A DNA stretch of 64,000 nucleotides from Spirosoma sp. KCTC 42546 (GCF_006965485.1 NZ_CP041360.1:3348001-3412000); one strand, 5' to 3'; shown: positions 34,637 through 44,764, counted from the first letter of the stretch. The notes: a model not told the origin generated them from the letters alone. Program-made: numbers and translations.

Positions 34637-35890
34637 CTATTCACTGACAACGGGGTCCAGCATTTTTATATGAAAAGGAAACTGCGGACGAACATAGCCC
34701 GGCCATTTTCCGTACCAGGCGATTCCTTCGCGGTAATCTTCTACGTCAAAGGTAATGCCTTCTTCCATAACATAGAGCGGTGTAACGGTATCCTTAACGA
34801 TCATTATTGAAATGGTATAGGAACCATCGTTGAGGAAATAGCCTGGAATGGTACATTCTGCAGCAATCAATCCTTTTCCATAAGGCTGAGATTGTGTGCC
34901 GATGTTAAAGATACATTCACCCGTAAGTGAATTGAGGTGCAGGCTTAAATTCAGGTTCGCATGATCCATCTGATTCCAGAATTCGAACTGGAACGTCATG
35001 GAGGTTCGAACATCGATGTGGGTTAGTTGATCCAGATAGTCGGGGATCAACTCCATCCGACGAACACGCACCAGATCATTGCCCGGTGCTTCTTCGGGCG
35101 TATCCCACTGGCGGAGCAAGCGGGTTTTGGAAACTTTACTCAGATACGAAGCGATAACCTGATTGGTTTCTCCCTGCTCGATCAAACGACCTTTTTCAAA
35201 ATAAAATGTCTTATTGCAGAGTGCCTGAACGGCAGTCAGGTTATGACTAACAAAGATGACGGTTCGGCCACTTGCAGAGTTATCCCGCATTTTGCCAAGG
35301 CTTTTTTTCTGGAACTCCGCATCACCTACCGCCAGTACTTCATCAACGATCATGATCTCAGGATCCAGGTGGGCGGATATCGCAAAGCCCAGCCGAACGT
35401 ACATTCCTGATGAATACCGTTTGACGGGCGTATCCAGGAATTTTTCAACACCAGCGAACGCCACAATCTCGTCGAACTGCCGCTTGATCTCGCTACGGCT
35501 CATGCCCAGCAATGAACCGTTCAGAAAGATATTTTCCCGACCTGTCAGTTCTGGGTGGAAACCTGTACCTACTTCGAGTAAACTGGCTACCCGACCCCGA
35601 ATACGTACGGTGCCTGTAGTAGGTTGAATAATCTTGCTCAGAATTTTGAGCATCGTTGATTTACCGGCACCATTATGTCCAACGAGACCCACCCGGTCGC
35701 CCTGTTCAATCGAAAAATTCACATCACGTAACGCCCAGAACTCCTCGTGCGTAATGGCATTCTTTGTTTTTTTGCCAAACATCGACCGGAAATTCTCCGT
35801 CAGAACATCGCGCAACGTGTTGGTACCCTTGCCCTTCTGATGGTCAATGATGTATTGCTTACTTATATTTTCGACAGTGATAACAGACAT
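34637..35890 (-). CDS. wzt: Polysaccharide ABC exporter ATP-binding protein (Wzt-like)
   Basis: 417 residues. ABC domain at about 1-250: Walker A GHNGAGKST, signature RYSSGMYVRLGFAI, Walker B EIMIVDEVLAVGD, switch His in VIFVSHNL. The C-terminal 150 residues (WNQMDHANLNLSLHLNSLTG ... GITFDVEDY) look like the Wzt_C beta-sandwich domain, which binds the polymer end in O9a-type systems and defines the substrate. With the following permease it exports a finished lipid-linked polysaccharide across the inner membrane. Gene symbol by family analogy. Confidence 0.92.
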   Translation of the reverse strand: MSVITVENISKQYIIDHQKGKGTNTLRDVLTENFRSMFGKKTKNAITHEEFWALRDVNFSIEQGDRVGLVGHNGAGKSTMLKILSKIIQPTTGTVRIRGRVASLLEVGTGFHPELTGRENIFLNGSLLGMSRSEIKRQFDEIVAFAGVEKFLDTPVKRYSSGMYVRLGFAISAHLDPEIMIVDEVLAVGDAEFQKKSLGKMRDNSASGRTVIFVSHNLTAVQALCNKTFYFEKGRLIEQGETNQVIASYLSKVSKTRLLRQWDTPEEAPGNDLVRVRRMELIPDYLDQLTHIDVRTSMTFQFEFWNQMDHANLNLSLHLNSLTGECIFNIGTQSQPYGKGLIAAECTIPGYFLNDGSYTISIMIVKDTVTPLYVMEEGITFDVEDYREGIAWYGKWPGYVRPQFPFHIKMLDPVVSE

Positions 35891-35970
35891 AATGATTTAC
35901 GATGTGTGAGTTACGAGTTACGAATTAACCAGTACTAAAATCGTACATCGTAACTCGAAATTCGTAATTC
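35891..35970. repeat. Intergenic imperfect hairpin (TTACGA words)
   Basis: CGAGTTACGA (35914-35923) is the exact mirror of TCGTAACTCG (35948-35957), and GATTTACGA (35894-35902) pairs with TCGTAATTC (35962-35970) with one mismatch. The vocabulary is shared with the spacer at 31.3 kb. Confidence 0.62.
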
Positions 35971-36810
35971 TTATATATCATCTACAAAGGTATTCTCTCG
36001 TTTCCGAAAAAAGTACAGCGACAGGGCTAAACACACGGCCACTATGCTAACGGATAAGAGTAAACTCTGAGGATTAAAGTACGCTTTTTCGCCGAGTAAT
36101 GACCAGCGGAAACCGTCAATGATGCCTACCATTGGATTGAACCAATAAAACGGGGCCCACCACTCGTTCGCTTTATCGGCCACAAGCCGACTGCTATAGG
36201 CAATTGGGCAAACGTAAAAACCAACCTGAACAATAAATGGAATAAGTTGGCCTATATCCCTGAATTTAACATTGACAGCCGCAAAGAATAATCCAAAAGC
36301 AAAGGAGGCTAGTAAAGCCAACAGAATAAAGGCAGGCAATAAAATTAAATGCCAGTCGGGAATAAACCGATACCAGATGGATAGCAGGATGAACAGACCC
36401 AGAGAAACCAGAAAGTCGACAAAGCTAACGGCTATTGAGCTGATGGGCATAATGAGCCTTGGGAAATAGACCTTCGTGACCAGGTTGGAGTTCAGGGTTA
36501 CGCTATTGCTGATTTGAGTAAAAGCGGTTGAGAAAAAAGTCCAGACCGTAATTCCTCCCAATACCATAAGGGGGTAAGGAACACCCGGATCGGCGGGTAG
36601 CTTGGCAATCTTACTGAAAACAAACACCATAATCAGCATGGTTGTCAGAGGCCGAATAAGTCCCCAGGCTGTGCCGAGAGCTGTTTGCTTATAACGAACG
36701 GACACATCGCGCATGGACAGGATGTACATCAATTCCCGGTTGCGCCATAGGTCTCGCCAGTAATGCCGCTCCGAGCGACCAGGCTGAATAATTACTTCGT
36801 GGGTTTTCAA
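35971..36810 (-). CDS. wzm: Polysaccharide ABC exporter permease (Wzm-like)
   Basis: 279 residues, six membrane helices, ABC2-type. WRNRELMYILSMRDVSVRYK is the cytoplasmic gate helix region; QTALGTAWGLIRPLTTMLIM and PYPLMVLGGITVWTFFSTAF are family landmarks, and FNPMVGIIDGFRWSLLG lies near the C-terminus. Starts at TTG 36810; the next in-frame ATG would remove 27 conserved residues. Partner of the ATPase encoded just downstream. Confidence 0.92.
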   Translation of the reverse strand: MKTHEVIIQPGRSERHYWRDLWRNRELMYILSMRDVSVRYKQTALGTAWGLIRPLTTMLIMVFVFSKIAKLPADPGVPYPLMVLGGITVWTFFSTAFTQISNSVTLNSNLVTKVYFPRLIMPISSIAVSFVDFLVSLGLFILLSIWYRFIPDWHLILLPAFILLALLASFAFGLFFAAVNVKFRDIGQLIPFIVQVGFYVCPIAYSSRLVADKANEWWAPFYWFNPMVGIIDGFRWSLLGEKAYFNPQSLLLSVSIVAVCLALSLYFFRKRENTFVDDI

Positions 36811-36865
36811 AATCAGTTAAAAGGTTGGTAACAGAATCGGTTGGCTGGTCAGTTCATTAACAACG

Positions 36866-37984
36866 TCACTCTTCCCTCATAATGGTGCGATACGTCTCTC
36901 GTATGAAAATGACAATGATCGCTACTACAAACGAAAGTACGGTGCCAATCTGTAGGCCTTGCGTTCCTAGTACTTCCCGGTATAGGGGCAGCGTAACCGG
37001 CTCAATAATTGTAAAGAGGGGGGTCTCCCGAATCAATGATAAACGCATGTTATCGGCTTGTTGCAAGGCCTGATAATACAAGGAAGTGAGAAAGGTTGAG
37101 TTCCGTGTCAGTTTGTTTTCCTTGATACGAGCCGCTGCCACAACTACCTGCTGGTTCTGATCCATATACTGCGCCAACTGACTCTCAGTGCCATTTAGGA
37201 TTCTGGAAATAGAATCGGCCCGTGAATTAAGCAGGTCATACATTTCGCGGGTTTTTTTGGTTTGCTTGCGCTGATAATCTTCTTCAATCGTTTTGAGATG
37301 CCTGCTCAGGAAGGTGGCTGTGAGTAACTCATCTTCCATAAAGCAACTCAGCTCCATAAACGACGATTTGCGCTCCGGTTGTTTGATGGCAATCTCCCCT
37401 TTAATACGCGAGTAAATATCGGCCATCGCCAACTGCTCCAGTTTGGTATACTCGTTTGGCTTTTTGGCCTGCTTGAAGTAAAACGCACGCAGCGAGTCGT
37501 TTTCCTCCCATTCTTTATCGCGAATACCACTGTGACGGATGTAATAATTGACGAGCAGGGTGTCTTTTCCACGAATGGTATCATGCTGCATCAGTGTTTT
37601 TTCAACAACGGGTCGTGATTGCGCATAAATTAAAAAGTTATCCCCAACGAAGATATTCGCATCGGGAGCCCCCGAACTTAGGCCGAAAGCACCGGCAAGT
37701 TGACCAAGTTCGCCAAAGCCGTTACCCGATGAACCCCCGCCCAGATTGAACATAATCGAACCAGTATAAGTGGTCCGCTTCTTATGCATGAAGTCATAGA
37801 TAAACCCAATAGCAGCACCCAGAGCTACTAAGACGACTAATAGCTTCCAGTTACGCCGAAATACATTCTTAACCTGAAATAGGCGTAATACAACAGCTTT
37901 TGGCGAAATCTGGTCGGGAGGTAATGACCGTGCCGGTGCCAAAGGACTGGGGTTGTTTGAGTCCGTTAAATTAGGTGATGCCAT
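36866..37984 (-). CDS. Wzz-like polysaccharide co-polymerase / chain-length protein
   Basis: 372 residues with a membrane helix near 47-65 (KLLVVLVALGAAIGFIYDF) and another near 345-362 (IGTVLSFVVAIIVIFI), and a long periplasmic helical part with a coiled coil (about 225-320). No tyrosine-kinase domain follows, so it is a short Wzz-type protein. Glycine-rich FNLGGGSSGNGFGELGQLAG is a notable loop. It probably regulates chain length or bridges to the SLBB export protein encoded just upstream, 17 bases away. Confidence 0.82.
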   Translation of the reverse strand: MASPNLTDSNNPSPLAPARSLPPDQISPKAVVLRLFQVKNVFRRNWKLLVVLVALGAAIGFIYDFMHKKRTTYTGSIMFNLGGGSSGNGFGELGQLAGAFGLSSGAPDANIFVGDNFLIYAQSRPVVEKTLMQHDTIRGKDTLLVNYYIRHSGIRDKEWEENDSLRAFYFKQAKKPNEYTKLEQLAMADIYSRIKGEIAIKQPERKSSFMELSCFMEDELLTATFLSRHLKTIEEDYQRKQTKKTREMYDLLNSRADSISRILNGTESQLAQYMDQNQQVVVAAARIKENKLTRNSTFLTSLYYQALQQADNMRLSLIRETPLFTIIEPVTLPLYREVLGTQGLQIGTVLSFVVAIIVIFIRETYRTIMREE

Positions 37985-38001
37985 AGACTGAAAAGGCCTG
38001 C

Positions 38002-40557
38002 TTAGGGAATACGAGTAATCAATAAGACCGTGGTAATAAGGGTTAACAAGGAACCCGCAATACCAACGGTTGATGTTAACACTTGTTGGGCAGTAAGCGG
38101 GTTAGTGGTCCTTCTGGGAACAATGATTTCAGCCCCAGGCTCAACGCGCGGATATACATTAAAGAACATAAACTTGCGCGTTCTGTCAACAGAGCCATTG
38201 GCATATACGATAAACGATCGCCGACGTTGCGATTTGGTAGTGAAGCCGCCCGTTTCGGAAATGTAATCCTGGAAGGTCTGCCCACTTCGGAATTTAACCG
38301 TTTTAGGTAATTGGACTTCGCCCTGAATACGAACCGTTTCAAGTAGTTTGGGTATCCGCAAGGTATCGCCTTCCTGAACCAGAATATCTTCTGTTGAGCC
38401 CGGCTTAGCCAGAATCTTTTTCAGGTTAATGTCAATTGACTCAACGGAGTTCGGCGAAACAGTCTCAGTAACAACCGCAGATTTCGTTGCATTATCGGCA
38501 ACTTCTTCAATAGAACGTTGCTTGCGTCGTAATTCTTCTGCACTTAGCCTCACTGGCCGAACCAGCGTGGCCCCTTCGACATAAGCCTGAGGAGTAAGAC
38601 CACCTGCCTGATTGACCAGATCGGAAATTTTCTGGTCTTTACTAATAATCGCATACGAACCCGGCAGAATAACTTCACCGGCTACCGTTGCATACGTTTG
38701 AACCGAGTAATTAGGTGACCGGCGGACAATAATCTGATCGAAGGGCTCCAGCGTGAACGTTTTGTTCGCATCTGAATTGATAGATAAATCACGGTTGACG
38801 TTGAAACGGAAAATCTCGGCAATCTGAGCCGAAGGTGAACGGGGATCAACATCCTTTTTGCGACGGATGACTTCCACCAGCGATGCCGCAGCCGACTCCT
38901 TGAGGCCACCCGTCCGTACGAGAGCATCATTCAGGGTCATATTGGCCATATACGGCATATCCGTGTCTATGCTATTTACTTCGCCCGTCACCGAGATAGT
39001 TGCCGCCTGAGCTAGTTGGAAGCGCGACGGAATAATGACCTGATCTTCGCGTTGTAACGGGATGTCGGGTTCAGTACCTGCCATAATATTGGCCAAATTG
39101 ATGGAAAGGTTTTCCATGGCAAGGTCTTCGCGGGTACGGCTGATGGTAATACGACCCGTAAATGCATCGCCTTTCAGGCCTTCGGCAGAGGCAATCAATT
39201 GTTTGAGCGTCTTGTTGTTATCCAGAGAATACTCGCCGGGCCGATAAACGGCTCCTTCGATGGTTAATTTGTTTTCAAAACGATTCAGCAACCGTTCTAT
39301 GGTAACTACATCGCCATCCCGCATCACAAACGTCTTGAATTCAGGAACGGTCACGTCCATGACTTTTAACTCCCGGTCTGTAATCCGTGTTAACTGAATT
39401 CGGTTTTTATAGGCGTTAGATGTGAAGTCCCCGGCATAGAACAGGAGTCGCTCCATGGTTTCGCCCTGTAGCATTTCAAAAATATTCGATCGCTTAACTG
39501 CTCCGTTAATTTCAACTCGTTCAATGTATGTAGTGAACCGAATATTGTCATTATCCTGTAACCGCAAATCGTTCCGTTGAATTCCGTTTAACAAGTAATC
39601 ATACAGGTCAAGGGTTGCAACCACTTTGTTGTTACGAATGAGCTGTACTCTACGAAACGATCCAATATCGTTAGGACCACCTGCCTGATAAATGGCGTTC
39701 ATAACTGTCGATAGTCCAGACATTGTATAAGTACCGGGTCGCACTGCATCGCCCGTTACCGTTACCCGGATACTGCGAATATTACCAAGCGAGACTTCCA
39801 GAAAGGTATTCTGCGCACCATAGGACGAGTTACGAAGACCAACAAATTTGGTCGACATTCGGCTTATTAAACGCTCTTTCGCTTTGTCGACACTCAAGCC
39901 TGATACAAAAATGGGCCCAATACCTGACTGTCCTGCGATATAAACGTACCCTTCCGGCGATACTTTCTGAGAAAAATCGCCTACCGAATAGCCATACATC
40001 TGAATATTCAGTTCATCGCCCGGCCCCACAATATAATTACGGGGTGTCGCCATGCTCATATTGGGTTGGAAGGTGGTAGCCATGGCCGGGTCATTGAAAA
40101 GCGAATAGCCAAACAATTTCTCCCGTCTTTCTGTCAACTCTCGGTTTCGCGCCCGCCTAACGCTTTCGGCAGCGATTTCCTTATCGGTTAGCCCTTGTTG
40201 TGTCGAATCTACTTTCTGCGAAAAGTCATTTCCGGTTGGCGATTGATTCGTACCAGGGGTGGCGGTACGGCCATTGGTAGCCCCCTGACCATTTCGTTGG
40301 TTAATCTGTTGCTGAACGCCAGCAGGCAGGTTATTTATATTAACTCCTTGTGGTAGAGCTTGTCCTTTGGCAGGTGACGACGGTGAGCTACTGGGCAAAC
40401 CTGAAGCCGGAGCCGGTCCAACACCAGATGATGGAGCAATTTGCGCCTGCGTTGTTACCCTAACCAGGATGATCAGAAGAACGGTTAAACCAAAACGAAA
40501 GTAACGTTGTAAACGGGTTGCCACAAAATGAAAAAAAATTAGCGGCAAGACGTGCAT
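38002..40557 (-). CDS. Outer-membrane polysaccharide export protein with several SLBB domains (Wza-like)
   Basis: 851 residues from ATG 40557, which places a signal-like segment (FRFGLTVLLIILVRVTTQA) near the N-terminus; ATG 40575 or longer forms up to 40782 are possible. A Ser/Gln/Pro-rich linker is followed by a poly-export domain (NYIVGPGDELNIQMYGYSVG), then about five SLBB modules (for example VTGDAVRPGTYTMSG, IEGAVYRPGEYSLD, VTGEVNSIDTDMP, VAGEVILPGSYAI, IQGEVQLPKTVKF). A hydrophobic C-terminal helix ends the protein. It should form the periplasm-spanning outer-membrane channel. First gene of the long minus-strand polysaccharide run. Confidence 0.9.
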   Translation of the reverse strand: MHVLPLIFFHFVATRLQRYFRFGLTVLLIILVRVTTQAQIAPSSGVGPAPASGLPSSSPSSPAKGQALPQGVNINNLPAGVQQQINQRNGQGATNGRTATPGTNQSPTGNDFSQKVDSTQQGLTDKEIAAESVRRARNRELTERREKLFGYSLFNDPAMATTFQPNMSMATPRNYIVGPGDELNIQMYGYSVGDFSQKVSPEGYVYIAGQSGIGPIFVSGLSVDKAKERLISRMSTKFVGLRNSSYGAQNTFLEVSLGNIRSIRVTVTGDAVRPGTYTMSGLSTVMNAIYQAGGPNDIGSFRRVQLIRNNKVVATLDLYDYLLNGIQRNDLRLQDNDNIRFTTYIERVEINGAVKRSNIFEMLQGETMERLLFYAGDFTSNAYKNRIQLTRITDRELKVMDVTVPEFKTFVMRDGDVVTIERLLNRFENKLTIEGAVYRPGEYSLDNNKTLKQLIASAEGLKGDAFTGRITISRTREDLAMENLSINLANIMAGTEPDIPLQREDQVIIPSRFQLAQAATISVTGEVNSIDTDMPYMANMTLNDALVRTGGLKESAAASLVEVIRRKKDVDPRSPSAQIAEIFRFNVNRDLSINSDANKTFTLEPFDQIIVRRSPNYSVQTYATVAGEVILPGSYAIISKDQKISDLVNQAGGLTPQAYVEGATLVRPVRLSAEELRRKQRSIEEVADNATKSAVVTETVSPNSVESIDINLKKILAKPGSTEDILVQEGDTLRIPKLLETVRIQGEVQLPKTVKFRSGQTFQDYISETGGFTTKSQRRRSFIVYANGSVDRTRKFMFFNVYPRVEPGAEIIVPRRTTNPLTAQQVLTSTVGIAGSLLTLITTVLLITRIP

Positions 40558-40767
40558 ATTTCCTGATTTTTGCATATTTTTAAGATGTCGAACAACTCGC
40601 GAACGATGAAGACGGAGCCTGTATCTAACGAACAGATAGGTTACGTAGTACATAGGACAGTTCAGTCGGCAAAGTAAGCGAACTTTTGTTGGATTATAAA
40701 TAGTTTCCTCTTCAACGGTAACTTTTATACCCTTGATAGACTGGGTATGATTTTTCCGATGTTCACT

Positions 40768-40802
40768 TTTGAGTAGATACACTACACAGCTGCTTACTTT
40801 AG
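40768..40802 (+). promoter_or_regulatory. Candidate promoter of the topoisomerase IV B gene
   Basis: TTTG at 40768-40771 and TACTTTAG at 40795-40802 (7 of 8 to TAnnTTTG) are separated by 23 bases; the -7-like box ends 21 bases before the ATG. Confidence 0.38.
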
Positions 40803-40823
40803 TTTATTAGTTTACAACTCTCT

Positions 40824-42722
40824 ATGGCAGAATTGCTGAATCAGTCAGTTCAATACAACGAAGACAGTATCCGCTCGCTGGATTGGCGCGAGCACATTCG
40901 CCTGAGACCAGGCATGTACATCGGCAAACTTGGCGATGGATCGGCTGCCGATGATGGCATCTATGTGCTTATTAAAGAAACCATTGACAACTGCATCGAC
41001 GAACACGTAATGGGCTTTGGCAAGACCATTGACGTTCGTGTCACGGACCATCGGGTAGAGGTGCGCGACTATGGCCGGGGTATTCCACTGGGAAAGGTTG
41101 TTGAAGTCGTTTCGAAAATAAACACGGGTGGTAAATACGACTCGGGAGCGTTTCAGAAGTCGGTGGGCCTTAATGGCGTGGGTACAAAAGCTGTAAACGC
41201 ATTGTCCACCTATTTTCGCGTGCAATCGTTCCGTGAAGGCCGCACCGTCTGGGCCGAATTTGAGCGGGGCGAACTCAAGCAAAAGGGTGAAGATACCACC
41301 ACTGAACGAAATGGTACACTGATCTGCTTCGAGCCCGACGATACCGTATTTAAGAATTTTCATTTCATTCCGCAGTTTCTGGAGAATATGATCTGGAACT
41401 ACTGCTATCTGAATGCTGGCCTGACCATTGCCTTTAACAAGCAAAAATATATTTCGCAGAACGGGCTGCTGGATCTGCTTCGTGACAAGACCAAGAAAGA
41501 TGAAGATTCTCTTCGATACCCTATCATTCACCTGAAAGGGAACGATCTCGAAATTGCCATGACCCACGGCAATCAGTACGGAGAAGAATATTACTCATTT
41601 GTGAATGGTCAATACACAACGCAGGGCGGCACACATCTGAACGCACTTAAAGAGGCTGTCGTTGAAACAGTTCGTCGTCACTTCGACAAAAATTATGAGG
41701 TATCGGATATTCGGTCCTCAATCATCGCAGCTGTTAGTATCCGGGTTCAGGAGCCTGTTTTTGAGTCACAGACAAAAACAAAGCTTGGCTCACAAAACAT
41801 GTCGCCCGAGCAAAATGCCCAATCGGTAAGCTCGTTCGTAAAGGATTTTGTTAAAGAACGCCTGGATAATTACCTGCACATTAACCCCGCCGTACGTGAT
41901 GCCCTTAAAAAGCGAATCGAACAGTCGGAGCGGGAGCGCAAAGAACTCGCCGGTATCAAAAAATTGGCCAATGATCGTGCCAAAAAAGCAAGCCTTCACA
42001 ATAAAAAATTACGCGATTGCCGTAACCACCTGCCCGACCTGAAAGCCGACGATCGGTACCAGTCTACATTGTTTATTACGGAGGGAGATTCGGCCAGTGG
42101 CTCTATTACCAAATCGCGCAATGTGCAGTCGCAGGCCGTGTTCAGTTTGCGAGGTAAACCGTTGAATTGCTTCGGACTGACCAAAAAAGTGGTGTATGAA
42201 AACGAGGAATTTAACTTGCTTCAACATGCCCTGGATATCGAAGAAGGACTGGACGGGCTTCGTTACAATCGAATTGTGATTGCTACCGATGCTGATGTCG
42301 ATGGCATGCACATCCGTTTGTTGATGCTGACGTTTTTTCTTCAGTTTTTCCCCGATCTGGTGCGTAACGGCCACCTCTATATTCTTGAAACGCCCCTATT
42401 CCGGGTTCGGAATCCGAAAAACCATAAAGAAACAACCTACTGTTATTCGGAAGACGAAAAGCAGAAGGCTACGGATAAATTAATAAAAAGCGGCAAAAAG
42501 GTAGAAATCACCCGATTCAAAGGATTAGGAGAAATTTCGCCGGATGAATTTGGCCTGTTCATTGGTGAAAATATGCGTCTTGAACCCGTAATTATGGAGA
42601 AGGAAACCTCTGTTCCCAAATTACTTAGCTATTATATGGGCAAGAACACGCCCGACCGCCAACGGTTTATTATTGACAATCTACGTATCGAAAAAGATGT
42701 AGACGAAGTCGCGTTGGTGTAG
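40824..42722 (+). CDS. parE: DNA topoisomerase IV subunit B
   Basis: 632 residues. GHKL ATPase: [51 protein letters not shown]. Transducer region with [52 protein letters not shown]-terminal [14 protein letters not shown] and [19 protein letters not shown]. The EGDSASG variant and the short length point to ParE rather than GyrB (usually EGDSAGG). With ParC it decatenates daughter chromosomes. parC is not adjacent here; pheA follows. Confidence 0.92.
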   Translation: MAELLNQSVQYNEDSIRSLDWREHIRLRPGMYIGKLGDGSAADDGIYVLIKETIDNCIDEHVMGFGKTIDVRVTDHRVEVRDYGRGIPLGKVVEVVSKINTGGKYDSGAFQKSVGLNGVGTKAVNALSTYFRVQSFREGRTVWAEFERGELKQKGEDTTTERNGTLICFEPDDTVFKNFHFIPQFLENMIWNYCYLNAGLTIAFNKQKYISQNGLLDLLRDKTKKDEDSLRYPIIHLKGNDLEIAMTHGNQYGEEYYSFVNGQYTTQGGTHLNALKEAVVETVRRHFDKNYEVSDIRSSIIAAVSIRVQEPVFESQTKTKLGSQNMSPEQNAQSVSSFVKDFVKERLDNYLHINPAVRDALKKRIEQSERERKELAGIKKLANDRAKKASLHNKKLRDCRNHLPDLKADDRYQSTLFITEGDSASGSITKSRNVQSQAVFSLRGKPLNCFGLTKKVVYENEEFNLLQHALDIEEGLDGLRYNRIVIATDADVDGMHIRLLMLTFFLQFFPDLVRNGHLYILETPLFRVRNPKNHKETTYCYSEDEKQKATDKLIKSGKKVEITRFKGLGEISPDEFGLFIGENMRLEPVIMEKETSVPKLLSYYMGKNTPDRQRFIIDNLRIEKDVDEVALV

Positions 42723-42832
42723 AAAATTTAGTGAGTCAGTAAGTCGGTAAGTCGGTAAGTGGTAAGTTTGTGAGTCGGCATGATGTAGTGTACTGCCCGA
42801 CTGACTGACTTATTGACTTACCGGCTTTTTTA
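42723..42832 (+). repeat. Intergenic hairpin with 8-bp GTCGGTAA units ending in T6-A-ATG
   Basis: Left arm units GTCAGTAA, GTCGGTAA, GTCGGTAA and GTGGTAA (42735-42765) are mirrored by CTTACCGGC and related GACTTA/GACTGA words at 42797-42825. A T6 tract (42826-42831) follows and the ATG of the next gene begins at 42833. It resembles a terminator for parE built onto the next start codon. Confidence 0.72.
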
Positions 42833-43906
42833 ATGACTCTTGACTCTCTCCGTAATAACATTGACGCCCTCGACGATCAATTACTGACATTGCTGAATCA
42901 GCGCATGGAACTGGTGCGCCAGGTGGGTGAACTAAAGCGTTCAACCAATGCCGTTATCTATCGTCCCGAGCGCGAAAAGCAAATCATTGATCGGCTTCAT
43001 GAGCAGAATAATGGTTTGTTGAACCGTCCGGCAATTGAGGCCATCTTCCTGGAAATCTTTGCCGTGTCCCGCAATCTGGAACTGCCCGAACGCGTGGCCT
43101 ATCTGGGACCCGAAGGCAGTTTTACGCATCAGGCCGCCGAAAGCCGTTTTGGAGCTTTGAGCACCTATATGGCGTTGCCAACGATTCGATCCGTATTCGA
43201 GAGCGTCGAAACGGGGCGGGTTCGATTTGGCGTCGTGCCTATTGAAAATAATCAGGAAGGTGTTGTTAGTGAAGCTATCGACCTGTTGCTCGAAAAGAAC
43301 CTGAGCATTGCGGCTGAGGCTGAAATTCCGGTGCATTTTACTTTTGCAACCAAGGCTGAAAATCTAGCCGATATCACACACGTTTATTCTAAAGACATTG
43401 CTTTCCGGCAGTGCAGTCGGTTCTTACACGATTCATTCGATGGGTTCAAGGCTGAGTTCGTTCCGGTCGAATCGACCTCAAAAGCGGCTAAGATGGCGTC
43501 CCAAAACCCGAATGCGGCAGCATTGTGTTCCAGTATTGCGGCCAAGTTGTTCGATGTGCCGGTTTTGTTCGATAATATTGAAGACAGCGATCTAAACCGA
43601 ACTCGTTTCCTGATTTTGGCGAAAGACTTTGTGAATCAACCCAGCGGCCACGACAAAACCACGCTTATTGCCCGTTTGCCCAATACCGAATCGCCGGGGG
43701 TACTGGCCGAGTTTCTTCAGGAATTTAACGCCCGACGGATCAACCTGACAAAAATTGAAAGCCGACCACTGCGCGATGGAGCCACGTTCCGCTACTGGTT
43801 TTTGCTCGAATGTGAGGGCCATGCCAGCGATCCTGATTTGCAGGAAATTCTGAATCACCACTCCGCCGAGGTAAAACTGCTGGGAAGTTATGTGCGTGTT
43901 GCCTAG
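42833..43906 (+). CDS. pheA: Bifunctional chorismate mutase / prephenate dehydratase
   Basis: 357 residues with three domains. Residues 1-85: AroQ chorismate mutase (LRNNIDALDDQLLTLLNQRM, VGELKR, YRPEREKQIIDRL). Residues about 90-270: prephenate dehydratase (VAYLGPEGSFTHQAAESRFG, VPIENNQEGVVSEAIDLL, NRTRFLIL). Residues about 280-357: ACT domain with the Phe-binding GVLAEFLQEF and ESRP motifs. It converts chorismate to phenylpyruvate for phenylalanine synthesis, with feedback by phenylalanine. Its start codon abuts the hairpin described before it. Confidence 0.93.
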   Translation: MTLDSLRNNIDALDDQLLTLLNQRMELVRQVGELKRSTNAVIYRPEREKQIIDRLHEQNNGLLNRPAIEAIFLEIFAVSRNLELPERVAYLGPEGSFTHQAAESRFGALSTYMALPTIRSVFESVETGRVRFGVVPIENNQEGVVSEAIDLLLEKNLSIAAEAEIPVHFTFATKAENLADITHVYSKDIAFRQCSRFLHDSFDGFKAEFVPVESTSKAAKMASQNPNAAALCSSIAAKLFDVPVLFDNIEDSDLNRTRFLILAKDFVNQPSGHDKTTLIARLPNTESPGVLAEFLQEFNARRINLTKIESRPLRDGATFRYWFLLECEGHASDPDLQEILNHHSAEVKLLGSYVRVA

Positions 43907-44006
43907 TCGTTTAATTCAGATAATACCGTACGGGCAGTTGGTTACTACTGATAAAAATGTTGGATAAACGTAATAACTTTTTTTGACGGATTTGGCTTAT
44001 AAAGGT

Positions 44007-44699
44007 ATGGATGCGAACGAAAAAACCGATCGAATTATTGAAGCCCGGATGAAACTCAAACGCCGGTTTGAGGGCAAAATGGCTCAGACGCCTTCTCTTA
44101 CCGACGAAAAGCCGCGGGGGTCTGGTCCCGCAAATCGCCATGGTATGCCAACTGTACCGGTCGGGCAGACAGTGACGACTAAATGGCCCGTTCTGGACTT
44201 AGGCTACCAGCCGAATATTCCACTCGACAAATGGCAGCTCAATATTGATGGAGCTGTAAACCACCCTGTCCGACTCAAGTGGGAAGATTTGATGGGGTTA
44301 CCGCAGGTAGAGGATACTAGTGATTTTCATTGTGTTACCACCTGGTCTCGGCTGAATATCCCCTGGGTAGGCGTTCGATTTATGGACCTGGCTGCTTTGG
44401 TTGATCCAAAAGGTTCAGCAACGCACATTATGTGTTATGGCTATGATGGCTATTCAACGAATGTGTCGCTTGAAGAGGCTCTCAAGCCTGATGTGTTATT
44501 GGTCCATACCGCCGATGGTCAGCCGTTACCGCTAGAACACGGTGGACCACTTCGTATGATAACGCCCCAACTATACGCCTGGAAGGGGTCCAAGTGGATT
44601 AAACGAATTGAATTTCTTGATAAAAATCAGCTAGGCTTCTGGGAGGAGCGGGGCTATTCAAGTACAGCTTATCCCTGGCGGAATGACCGATATTCCTGA
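44007..44699 (+). CDS. Sulfite-oxidase-like molybdopterin oxidoreductase
   Basis: 230 residues from ATG 44007; a TTG at 43983 would add eight. The oxidoreductase molybdopterin-binding fold is visible: DKWQLNIDGAVNHPVRLKWE, TSDFHCVTTWSRLNIPWVGV with the Mo-ligating Cys, GYDGYSTNVSLEEAL, and PLRMITPQLYAWKGSKWIKR. There is no Tat signal, so it belongs to the short cytoplasmic group rather than MsrP. The substrate is not known. Converges on a GDPD gene through a shared terminator. Confidence 0.87.
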   Translation: MDANEKTDRIIEARMKLKRRFEGKMAQTPSLTDEKPRGSGPANRHGMPTVPVGQTVTTKWPVLDLGYQPNIPLDKWQLNIDGAVNHPVRLKWEDLMGLPQVEDTSDFHCVTTWSRLNIPWVGVRFMDLAALVDPKGSATHIMCYGYDGYSTNVSLEEALKPDVLLVHTADGQPLPLEHGGPLRMITPQLYAWKGSKWIKRIEFLDKNQLGFWEERGYSSTAYPWRNDRYS

Positions 44700-44710
44700 T
44701 TTGGTTATAG

Positions 44711-44764
44711 GTTATTGAGTTACTGGTTATTCTAAAAGCTATGTATAACCAGTAACTCAATAAC
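44711..44764. terminator. Bidirectional terminator-like hairpin with 20-bp perfect arms
   Basis: GTTATTGAGTTACTGGTTAT (44711-44730) is the exact mirror of 44745-44764, with a 14-nt loop. The left arm sits in a run of GGTTAT-like words. It lies between convergent stop codons and overlaps the last base of the GDPD stop. No long U-tract, but the position fits termination on both strands. Also counted in the spacer-hairpin family. Confidence 0.75.

Noticed and set aside
40845-41567. 240-codon antisense ORF across the first part of parE.
   Set aside because: It mirrors a highly conserved coding region and shows no family motif; typical shadow ORF.
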